From positions 672 to 7,641 of the forward strand of contig DNLZ01000441.1 in NCBI GenBank assembly GCA_003488325.1: 6,970 nt of DNA, given 5' to 3'. The notes under the pieces are model-generated. The model was not told the DNA's origin and searched no databases. It saw only the letters and a program-made list of their open reading frames with translations. The DNA comes from Planctomycetaceae bacterium. GTDB taxonomy: Bacteria; Planctomycetota; Planctomycetia; Pirellulales; UBA1268. Below are positions 1 through 6,970 of this stretch, piece after piece (within the stretch, counting starts at the first letter, position 1; each line of letters begins with the position of its first letter). The position numbers and the translations under genes are program-made.

Positions 1-13
1 GACATTCCCCGCG

Positions 14-454
14 ATGCCGACCGTGCGAGCCACCCGTCGCGTGCACTTCTCCGCGGCGCACCGGCTGCACCGGCCGGAATGGTCCGACGCCCGCAACACC
101 GAGGTGTTCGGCGAGTGTGCCAATCCCCTCTGGCACGGGCACAACTACGAACTCGACGTCACCGTCGAGGGTCCGATCGATCCGACGACCGGTTTCGTCA
201 TGGACCTCAAGCATCTGCGGGACGTGCTCGAGGAGCGCGTCATCCGCGATGTCGATCACCGCAATCTCAATCTCCAGGTGCCCTGGATGGATGGGATCAA
301 CCCGACGGCCGAAAATCTCGTCGTGGCGATCTGGAACCGTGTCGCCCTGACGCTGCCGACGGGCGTGCGCCTCGTCCGCATCGTGCTCCACGAGACGCCC
401 CGCAACGCGGTCGAGTACCTCGGAGAGGCGGACCCGGGAGACACCGCGGGGTGA
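14..454 (+). CDS. 6-pyruvoyl/6-carboxy-tetrahydropterin synthase family protein (PTPS-II-like)
   Basis: Cytoplasmic zinc enzyme that acts on 7,8-dihydroneopterin triphosphate, the product of GTP cyclohydrolase I, to make either 6-pyruvoyl-tetrahydropterin (biopterin route) or 6-carboxy-tetrahydropterin (queuosine route). The 146-residue length is normal for the family. All key residues are visible: zinc ligands His16 (in FSAAHRL), His41 and His43 (in HGHNY), catalytic Cys35, the Asp81-His82 pair (DVDHRNLN), the NPTAENL motif at 96-102 and the pterin-anchoring Glu127 (LHETPRN). Cys35 lies six residues before His41 (C-x5-HGH), as in animal PTPS and bacterial PTPS-II, whereas classical QueD has C-x3-HGH. 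The run from Phe32 to Glu52 also reads much like animal PTPS. No queC, queE or folE lies beside it, so context does not settle the product. Only 13 bases precede the ATG and no ribosome-binding site is visible there. The frame is open to the window edge, so a start further upstream is possible, though this N-terminus has the usual family length. Confidence 0.93.
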   Translation: MPTVRATRRVHFSAAHRLHRPEWSDARNTEVFGECANPLWHGHNYELDVTVEGPIDPTTGFVMDLKHLRDVLEERVIRDVDHRNLNLQVPWMDGINPTAENLVVAIWNRVALTLPTGVRLVRIVLHETPRNAVEYLGEADPGDTAG

Positions 455-466
455 CCGGACGGGCCG

Positions 467-1258
467 TCACCTGATCCGCGCGACGATCCGCAGCGGGCCG
501 CCGCTGCCACCGGCGATCTTCATCGGCAGCGCCGCGACGAACGCGCCGGTGGCGGGCAGCCGGTCGAGAGACGCGACATTCTCGAAGATCGGCACGTTCG
601 CCCCGCAGAACGCCACGTGGGCGCCGAAGCGCGTGGAGGGGCCGTGGTCGATGCTCGCGGTGTCGATGCCGATCGCCTTGATCCGCCGCTGCTCCACGAG
701 CCACTTGGCAGCCAGCGGGGACACTCCGGGAAACCTCAGTTCTGCCACGGCAGCCGCGCCCGTCGCGGCGGTGCCGAGGTACTCCTTCCGGTCGGCCCAT
801 TTCGCGGCCCAGCCCGTGCGCACCAGCACGATCACGTCCACGAACTGCCGGCCGTGCGCCGCCTCCCAGGCCACGAGATCGTCGGGCGAAACCTCGTAGG
901 TCGGGTCGGCGGCGCACTCTGCCGACACGTCCACGACCACCGCTTCCCCCACGAGTCGGTCCAGGGGGATGGCGTCACTCGTCTGCCCCGTCGCCGAAAA
1001 ATGCCGCGGCGCGTCGAGGTGCGTGCCACCGTGTTCGGCCGTCGTGAAGCGGTTGGCCGCGTAGTAGTACCCCTTCGCCGTCGGGCCGTTGGCACCCGCG
1101 TCGAACTGAAAGCCTTTTTCCGTGGGCCAGTAGATCGTCGCCCCGTCGAAGGGATGCGTGAGGTCGATCCACGCGCCCGGCTCGACGGCCGGCGCCACCG
1201 CCGCCCACAGCGACAGGGCGACGAAGATGGACGCCCCGAAGGGGCGGGCCGGGCTCAC
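467..1258 (-). CDS. Exported cyclase-family metal-dependent hydrolase (kynurenine formamidase-like fold)
   Basis: Member of the cyclase family (PF04199), which includes bacterial kynurenine formamidase KynB, isatin hydrolase and other amide or lactone hydrolases. From a GTG start the product is 263 residues. The metal motif is intact: His76, His80 and Asp82 within HGGTHLDAPRHF, with His86 as the likely catalytic base, then His214 and Glu226 twelve residues apart. These spacings (4, 6, 10, and 12 for the last pair) are those I recall for KynB, so the active site looks functional. The GTG at 1258 is chosen because GGGAG sits seven bases upstream and because it starts a clean signal peptide: a hydrophobic run at about 7-21 and a cleavage site after APA at 22-24. 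KynB is cytoplasmic, so this exported protein is probably not the tryptophan-pathway enzyme; its substrate is unknown. A GTG at 1294 would add 12 residues. The frame also stays open to an ATG at 1438, but that start overlaps the divergent gene and adds non-signal-like sequence. Confidence 0.88.
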   Translation of the reverse strand: MSPARPFGASIFVALSLWAAVAPAVEPGAWIDLTHPFDGATIYWPTEKGFQFDAGANGPTAKGYYYAANRFTTAEHGGTHLDAPRHFSATGQTSDAIPLDRLVGEAVVVDVSAECAADPTYEVSPDDLVAWEAAHGRQFVDVIVLVRTGWAAKWADRKEYLGTAATGAAAVAELRFPGVSPLAAKWLVEQRRIKAIGIDTASIDHGPSTRFGAHVAFCGANVPIFENVASLDRLPATGAFVAALPMKIAGGSGGPLRIVARIR

Positions 1259-1265
1259 GACCCCG

Positions 1266-1270
1266 CTCCC
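1266..1270 (-). promoter_or_regulatory. Ribosome-binding site that decides the GTG start of the cyclase gene
   Basis: On the minus strand this reads GGGAG, with seven bases between it and the GTG at 1258. It is the best purine-rich match near the possible starts and agrees with the position of the signal peptide. A short self-complementary stretch (CCCTG..CAGGG, 1268-1279) overlaps it, but the stem is too small to claim regulation. Confidence 0.5.
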
Positions 1271-1381
1271 TGGGCAGGGGCGTTCGCGTGACACCTGCCG
1301 TCGTCGTGATGCATGACGCTCGTCGCCTGGCGTGGGTCGCTGCACGGAAAACGTGTGGAGTTTAGCATGCTGCGGGTCACG

Positions 1382-1398
1382 CGCACCGTGCGGGTGCG
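1382..1398. repeat. Short inverted repeat upstream of the oxidoreductase gene
   Basis: CGCACC, a five-base loop GTGCG, then GGTGCG gives a perfect 6-bp stem. It ends 17 bases before the ribosome-binding site of the plus-strand gene, a reasonable place for an operator or a 5'-leader hairpin. At this base composition such a repeat can arise by chance. Confidence 0.3.
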
Positions 1399-1415
1399 AT
1401 GATGCGTCGAGTCGC

Positions 1416-1422
1416 GAGGAGG
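1416..1422 (+). promoter_or_regulatory. Strong ribosome-binding site that decides the oxidoreductase start
   Basis: GAGGAGG lies six bases before the ATG at 1429, a near-ideal Shine-Dalgarno match. It rules against the in-frame ATG codons at 1399 and 1402, which would place this sequence inside the coding region and put ten extra residues in front of the Tat signal. Confidence 0.8.
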
Positions 1423-1428
1423 ACACGC

Positions 1429-2718
1429 ATGAGATCATTCGGGGCGCGACGTGGAGGACGGGTATCGCGGCGCGCGGTGCTCGGCGCGGCGGCCGCCGGC
1501 GCGGTCGGTGGGGCGTGGCCGGCCCGTTCCGTGGCCCGGGTCATCGGTGCCAACGAGCGCATCCGCGTCGGCTTCATCGGGGTCGGCGGCCGCGGCACGC
1601 TGCTGGTGGACCAACTGCCCGAGGACGGCGTGATCGTCGCCGTCGCGGACTGCAACCTCCCGCGGGCCGAGAAGTGCCGCGCCGACCGCAAGGCGTCGTG
1701 GGACATCATGGCCGATCATCGCCGTGTGCTCGACCGGGCGGACGTCGATGCCGTCGTCGTGGCCACGGGTGATTTTCAGCGCGTGCTGCCGTGCATCGAG
1801 GCCTGCGCCGCGGGCAAGGACGTCTACGCCGAGAAGCCGCTCTCGCTTTCGGTGCGCGAGGGCCGGGCGCTCGTGCAGGCGGTGCGGCGTCACGACCGCG
1901 TGCTTCAGGTGGGCACGCAACAGCGATCGATGGCGATCAACCGTCTGGCCTGCGCGCTCCTTCGCGAGGGGAAGCTCGGGCGAATCGAGGAGGTGCGGGC
2001 GATCAACTATTCCGGCCCGCGCGAGGCCCCGGCCGGGGGGCTGCCCGCGGAGCCGGTGCCGGCGGGGCTCGACTGGGACGCGTGGCTCTCACAGGCCGCA
2101 TTTCGGCCGTTCAATGCCCAGTGGATGGGCTGGATGCAGTGGCGGGAGTTTTCAGGCGGTCAGATGACCAACTGGGGCGCGCACGGCGTCGACCAGATCC
2201 AGTGGGCCCTCGGCGCCGACGAAACCGGTCCGGTCGCCGTCGAACCGCTCGGCGAGGGACTCAACGCGCCGGTGCGCATGCGCTACGCCGACGGCACGGT
2301 GGTGAACTTCGTGATCGAGCAGGGCAAGGGCCCGATGGGCGGCGCGGTGTTCGTGTGCGAGCGGGGCAAGCTCGAGATCAACCGCAACAAGGTGGCGTCG
2401 AATCCGCCCGAGATCGCCCGCGACCTGCTGGCGGCGCTCGACGAGGCGGAGGAAGAGCGTCGCTGGAGCGACGAGACGGCGTTGTGGCAGGCGCGCTGGC
2501 ACATGGAGGACTGGTTCGACGCGATGCGCACGCGTCGTCGTCCCGTCGCGGATGTCGAGATCGGTCACCGCTCGGTATCGGTGTGTCACCTCGCGAACAT
2601 CGCGCGGCGTGTCGGCCGACCCCTCCAGTGGGATCCCGCCGCCGAGCGGTTCGTGGGCGAGGATCTCGACGCCCTGCTCGATCCACCCCGGCGCGGTGGC
2701 CACGAACTGCCCGCGTGA
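1429..2718 (+). CDS. Tat-exported Gfo/Idh/MocA family oxidoreductase
   Basis: NAD(P)-dependent oxidoreductase of the glucose-fructose oxidoreductase/inositol dehydrogenase family, 429 residues. The N-terminus carries a twin-arginine signal: SRRAVL at 13-18, an Ala/Gly-rich hydrophobic stretch at 16-30 and a possible cleavage site after SVA at 34-36. The Rossmann fold follows, with the dinucleotide-binding loop GVGGRG at 51-56 and the family motif EKP at 135-137, whose Lys136 is the usual catalytic/cofactor lysine. The second domain has NWGAHGVD at 248-255, where His252 and Asp255 fit the family's catalytic His/Asp region. The last 70 residues (WHMEDWFDAM, HLANIARRVGRPLQWDP) match the 'bacterial type' C-terminal domain (PF19051) abundant in Planctomycetes. 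It is transcribed away from the secreted cyclase gene and may share its control region. The substrate is probably a sugar, polyol or sugar acid but cannot be read from sequence. No internal damage is seen. The family call is secure; the physiological role is open. Confidence 0.93.
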   Translation: MRSFGARRGGRVSRRAVLGAAAAGAVGGAWPARSVARVIGANERIRVGFIGVGGRGTLLVDQLPEDGVIVAVADCNLPRAEKCRADRKASWDIMADHRRVLDRADVDAVVVATGDFQRVLPCIEACAAGKDVYAEKPLSLSVREGRALVQAVRRHDRVLQVGTQQRSMAINRLACALLREGKLGRIEEVRAINYSGPREAPAGGLPAEPVPAGLDWDAWLSQAAFRPFNAQWMGWMQWREFSGGQMTNWGAHGVDQIQWALGADETGPVAVEPLGEGLNAPVRMRYADGTVVNFVIEQGKGPMGGAVFVCERGKLEINRNKVASNPPEIARDLLAALDEAEEERRWSDETALWQARWHMEDWFDAMRTRRRPVADVEIGHRSVSVCHLANIARRVGRPLQWDPAAERFVGEDLDALLDPPRRGGHELPA

Positions 2719-2809
2719 GTGCCGGCCGCCGGTTCCGCCCGCGACCGGGCCGGGCCGTCGTCGGAAGACCGATGCCCGCGGCATCTGGCCGCGTTCGCGC
2801 CGCGGCTCC
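2719..2809. other. Convergent intergenic spacer
   Basis: Ninety-one GC-rich bases between the stop of the oxidoreductase gene and the stop of the leftward serine hydrolase gene. It contains no credible reading frame. The only structure worth naming is the short hairpin at 2771-2785. Confidence 0.6.
2771..2785. terminator. Possible bidirectional transcription terminator hairpin
   Basis: GATGCC, loop CGC, GGCATC forms a perfect 6-bp stem centred between two convergent genes, where a shared terminator would be expected. There is no T-run on either side, so it is not a canonical intrinsic terminator. It may act weakly, or termination here may depend on Rho. Confidence 0.3.
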
Positions 2810-4303
2810 TCATTCGGTCGTGGACGTGCCCACGAGATCGGGGAACTTCGTGGGGCTGAAGCCCACGTTCGTGCCGCCGGACAGCCTCACGCCGGTCCCG
2901 TCCGGACGGAGGCGGAGCGTCGTGACGTAGGGGGTCTCGACGAAGCAGATCCGCACCACGCACTCCTCCCCTTCCCGCCCCAGCGCCACGGCGGCGGGCT
3001 CCGGCGGCTTCCCTCCCCACGCTACCGACGAGGCGACGAAGCGATCCGTGCCGAGAGGGATGCGCTGCTCGCCTCCCGCTGAGGCAAGGACGAGGTGCGC
3101 CGCGGCGTCCCCTTCCCCACGCGTCGGCTCGAGGCGCAGGCTCTCGATGCCGGCGGCGTTGTCCGGGAAGCGGAACGTCTTCCCCACGAGTGCCGCCGGA
3201 GGCGCACCGGCCCCGGGACGTGGCACGGCGAGCGCCGCGAGCCGCTCGCGGAGACGCGCGTTTCCCGCGTCGTCCGGAGGGAGCGGCGCCGCGCGGAGTG
3301 CGGGGAGCAGATGCCGCCAGAGGATCGTGAGGATCCCCTGCATGTCGCGGGTGCCGGCGGTGATCGCCACCACCGCATCCTCCTGGGGCAGGACGACGCA
3401 GAACTGGCCGAAGGCGCCGTCGCCGCGGAAGGCCCCATGCCGGCAGCGCCAGAACTGGTAGCCGTAGCCCTGGTCCCAGTCGCTGTCGGGGTTGCTGCCG
3501 TTGGCAACCTGCCGCGACGTGGCGGCGTCGATCCACTCCGCGGGCACGAGCTGCCGTCCGCGCCACTGCCCGCGATCGAGGAGCAGTTGACCGAAGGAGG
3601 CGATGTCACCGGTGCGGATCGAGAGGCCGAAGCCGCCGGTCGAGATCCCCTCCGGGCTCTCCTCCCAGGTGGCGCCCTCGATCGCGAGCGGAGCGAAGAG
3701 ACGGGGCCCGAGATAGTCGAGGAGCGTGAGGCCCGTCGCCTTCTGGACGACGGCCGACTGCATGTAGGTGGCGGCCGTGTTGTAGAGGAAGTGCGTGCCG
3801 GGCTTGAAGGGCACGGGATGGGCGAGGAACTGCCTGATCCAGCCCGTTCCCTCCTTTCGTGGCGGCTCGGTCTGCTGCCCCGTGGCCATCCGCAACAGAT
3901 CGGTGACCCGCATCGCGCGGAGGTTCGCCGACGGCTCGGCCGGCGCCTCGTCGGGGAAGAAGCCGAGGACGGTGTCGTCGGCGGAGAGCCGCCCCTCGGC
4001 CGCGGCGATCCCCACGGCCGTGGCGGTGAAGCTCTTGGAGAGGGAATAGAGCTGGTGGCGGTGGGCGGCCGTGTATGGTGCCCACCAGCCTTCGGCGACG
4101 ACGTGGCCGTGGCGGACGAGCATCACGCTGTGCACTCCGTCGGCGCTCGCGGCATCGCCATGCGCGTCGAGCGCGTCCACGAGTGCCACGAGATCAGCGG
4201 CCGCGATTCCCTGCGCCTCCGGCGTGCTGCGGGGGAGATCGTCGGCGTGGCAGATGCCCACCACGAGCGCGGCCAGGAGAAACACGGGAGAAACGCGGTG
4301 CAT
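2810..4303 (-). CDS. Exported SxxK serine hydrolase (beta-lactamase/class C-like family)
   Basis: A 497-residue protein of the PF00144 beta-lactamase-related family, which includes esterases, D-amino-acid peptidases, penicillin-binding-like proteins and some lactonases. A signal peptide is clear: MHR, a hydrophobic stretch at 5-17, and cleavage probably after CHA at 18-20. There is no proper lipobox before Cys18, so it is probably a soluble periplasmic protein. Catalytic motifs are the SxxK tetrad Ser87-Leu-Ser-Lys90, Tyr174-Asn175 in FLYNTAATYM as the second motif, and the HGAFRGDGAFGQ segment at 289-300 in the place of the third. The catalytic domain runs to about residue 335. A linker is followed by a beta-rich C-terminal domain (about 371-497), an architecture common in long serine hydrolases. 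The ATG at 4303 is chosen for its signal peptide and an upstream GGAG; earlier starts up to 4486 run into the dehydratase gene and add arginine-rich non-signal sequence. It lies 41 bases after the dehydratase stop and is probably the last gene of that transcript. Beta-lactam resistance is not implied. Confidence 0.9.
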   Translation of the reverse strand: MHRVSPVFLLAALVVGICHADDLPRSTPEAQGIAAADLVALVDALDAHGDAASADGVHSVMLVRHGHVVAEGWWAPYTAAHRHQLYSLSKSFTATAVGIAAAEGRLSADDTVLGFFPDEAPAEPSANLRAMRVTDLLRMATGQQTEPPRKEGTGWIRQFLAHPVPFKPGTHFLYNTAATYMQSAVVQKATGLTLLDYLGPRLFAPLAIEGATWEESPEGISTGGFGLSIRTGDIASFGQLLLDRGQWRGRQLVPAEWIDAATSRQVANGSNPDSDWDQGYGYQFWRCRHGAFRGDGAFGQFCVVLPQEDAVVAITAGTRDMQGILTILWRHLLPALRAAPLPPDDAGNARLRERLAALAVPRPGAGAPPAALVGKTFRFPDNAAGIESLRLEPTRGEGDAAAHLVLASAGGEQRIPLGTDRFVASSVAWGGKPPEPAAVALGREGEECVVRICFVETPYVTTLRLRPDGTGVRLSGGTNVGFSPTKFPDLVGTSTTE

Positions 4304-4310
4304 CGGGTGG

Positions 4311-4314
4311 CTCC
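4311..4314 (-). promoter_or_regulatory. Ribosome-binding site of the serine hydrolase gene
   Basis: GGAG on the minus strand, seven bases before the ATG at 4303, inside the 41-base gap after the dehydratase gene. It supports the start that gives the signal peptide. The gap has no evident terminator, which fits co-transcription. Confidence 0.55.
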
Positions 4315-4344
4315 GGTGAGGTGCGAGGCGGAGGATGTCGTTCG

Positions 4345-6134
<1,790 letters not shown>

Positions 6135-6138
<4 letters not shown>

Positions 6139-6970
6139 CCCTCGATCCCCGGCCTGGGGATCGAGATCACGCGTGTCTCCAGAAACTCCCGCAGCCCCTC
6201 CTCGCCTCCCTCGGCCCCCATGCCGCTCTGCTTCACGCCACCGAACGGGATCTCGGCCTTCAGGGGGCGCCACTCGTTGACCCCCACGATCCCCACCTCG
6301 AGCGCCCCGGCCACCGCCCGACAGCGGTCGAGATCGCGACCGTAGACGTAGGCGGCCAGACCGTAGGGCGTGGCGTTGGCCCGTTCGACGGCCTCGCCCA
6401 CGCGGCGGTAGGCCAGGAGCGGGATCACCGGCCCGAAGATCTCCTCCTGTGCGAGCCGCATGCCGTCGGTCACGCCCGCCACGACGGTCGGCGGCGAGAA
6501 GTTCGCATGGTCGAGCCCGGCGCCGGCCTCGGCCGACCGATTCTCGGTGACGATCCGCGCGCCCTCGCCAACCGCCGCCGCCACCCGCGTGGCGACGTCT
6601 CGGCAGGCCGCCGCATGGATCAGCGGTCCCATGTCGACGCCGTCGGCCAGGCCGTTTCCCACGACGAGCGCCGCGACCCGTTCCGCCAGACGCGCCTCGA
6701 GCTCCGTCGCCGCCGACTCCGGCACGAACACCCTGTTGGCCGTCACGCACACCTGCCCCGACACGAAGACCTTGAGCCGCACGAGCTCCGCCGCGACGAA
6801 GTCGAGGTCGGCGTCGGGCAGGACGATGAAGGGGGCGTTGCCGCCGAGTTCGAGCGACACGCGCTTGATGCCCGGCGCCGCGGCGGCGAGCACGTGCGCG
6901 CCGGTGGCGGTCGATCCGGTGAGACTGATGATGCGCACGAGCGGATGCGCCGCGAACACGCCCCCCACCA
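6135..6970 (-). CDS. Aldehyde dehydrogenase, succinate/ketoglutarate semialdehyde type (5' end beyond window)
   Basis: C-terminal 277 residues or so of an NAD(P)-dependent aldehyde dehydrogenase, a family of about 480-500 residues; the N-terminal part lies beyond the right edge. Numbering from the first Met in the window (base 6968): the cofactor loop LTGST at 17-21, general-base Glu40 in LELGG, and catalytic Cys74 in SGQVCVTANR, exactly 34 residues later as in the family. Glu176 in EEIFGP binds nicotinamide ribose, and PFGGVKQSGMG at 241-251 is the usual C-terminal motif. The CVTANR context resembles succinic semialdehyde and alpha-ketoglutaric semialdehyde dehydrogenases. The residue two after the catalytic Cys is Thr, so the Cys-x-Cys redox switch of human succinic semialdehyde dehydrogenase cannot form. 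The stop overlaps the dehydratase start by four bases (ATGA), so both proteins come from one transcript. Beside a sugar-acid dehydratase, ketoglutarate semialdehyde is the most attractive substrate, but other aldehydes cannot be excluded. The ATG at 6968 is internal, not the gene start. Confidence 0.93.
6141..6165 (-). promoter_or_regulatory. Stem-loop covering the dehydratase ribosome-binding site
   Basis: CTCGATCCCC (6141-6150) and GGGGATCGAG (6156-6165) form a perfect 10-bp stem with a 5-base loop, ending two bases before the dehydratase ATG. The minus-strand GGGGA at 6150-6146, seven bases upstream of that ATG, is the best ribosome-binding sequence and lies wholly inside the 3' arm. The same bases encode the last residues of the aldehyde dehydrogenase (SIPRPGIEG). 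A ribosome finishing that gene would open the stem, so tight translational coupling is the natural reading. The structure is seen directly; the function is inferred. Confidence 0.5.

Larger units (their letters stand above)
1259..1428. promoter_or_regulatory. Divergent intergenic control region between cyclase and oxidoreductase genes
   Basis: These 170 bases must hold the promoters for both divergent genes unless one is read through from elsewhere. The only A/T-richer patch is about 1347-1368, containing TAGCAT at 1363-1368, a 4 of 6 match to a sigma-70 -10 box on the plus strand. No convincing -35 box lies 16-18 bases before it, so I do not call a defined promoter. Two symmetric elements occur: an imperfect 14-base palindrome at 1305-1318 (one mismatched pair around ATGCAT) and a 6-bp stem with a 5-base loop at 1382-1398. 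Either could be an operator. Confidence 0.4.

Noticed and set aside
455..468. Small palindrome (GACGGGCCGTC, 458-468) at the 12-base convergent gap as a terminator
   Set aside because: Only four pairs can form with a usable loop, there is no T-run, and it overlaps the cyclase stop codon.
297..917. A 206-codon minus-strand frame across the end of the pterin synthase and the cyclase gene
   Set aside because: It is an Arg-rich shadow frame of the cyclase gene, with no motif.
467..1258. Calling the cyclase-family protein KynB
   Set aside because: The metal motif fits, but the predicted signal peptide and the absence of tryptophan-catabolism genes argue against a cytoplasmic kynurenine formamidase.
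1259..1438. 60-codon upstream extension of the cyclase frame to an ATG at 1438
   Set aside because: It crosses the whole control region and overlaps the divergent gene and its ribosome-binding site. The GTG at 1258 has its own ribosome-binding sequence and begins a signal peptide.
6139..6750. 204-codon upstream extension of the dehydratase frame
   Set aside because: It overlaps the aldehyde dehydrogenase in another frame and its sequence is Arg/Gly-rich without family similarity. The ATGA overlap start at 6138 gives the normal family length.

Overview
This is a very GC-rich window (roughly two thirds or more G+C, judged by eye) packed with protein genes. It carries six protein genes, one of them cut by the right edge, and no RNA gene, CRISPR array, insertion sequence or phage gene that I can see. 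A Tat-exported Gfo/Idh/MocA oxidoreductase of the type with the 'bacterial type' C-terminal domain, a secreted cyclase-family hydrolase, a secreted SxxK serine hydrolase and a sugar-acid type IlvD/Edd dehydratase, all at this base composition, best fit a Planctomycetota chromosome (Pirellulales-like). That is an inference from gene style; there is no rRNA or marker gene here to prove it.

Layout from left to right. 14-454 (+) is a pterin synthase of the 6-pyruvoyl/6-carboxy-tetrahydropterin synthase family with complete zinc and catalytic residues and the C-x5-HGH spacing of the PTPS-II type. It converges, with a gap of only 12 bases, on 467-1258 (-), an exported metal-dependent hydrolase of the cyclase/kynurenine formamidase-like family. 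A 170-base divergent control region (1259-1428) separates this from 1429-2718 (+), the Tat-signal Gfo/Idh/MocA oxidoreductase. A 91-base convergent spacer (2719-2809) with a small hairpin separates the oxidoreductase from a leftward gene set.

The leftward set, in order of transcription, is an aldehyde dehydrogenase (6970-6135, 5' end outside the window), an IlvD/Edd-family sugar-acid dehydratase (6138-4345) joined to it by an ATGA stop/start overlap, and an exported serine hydrolase (4303-2810) 41 bases further on. The first two are the right pair for non-phosphorylative oxidation of a sugar acid: dehydration to a 2-keto-3-deoxy acid and, after a second dehydration not encoded here, oxidation of a semialdehyde. 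The hydrolase could release or open a substrate such as an ester or lactone, but that is speculative.

The most notable non-coding structure is a perfect 10-bp inverted repeat with a 5-nt loop (6141-6165). It lies at the aldehyde dehydrogenase/dehydratase junction and covers the only good ribosome-binding sequence of the dehydratase, which suggests that dehydratase translation depends on ribosomes arriving from the upstream gene. I found no clearly new multi-gene system; the rest is ordinary metabolic content.
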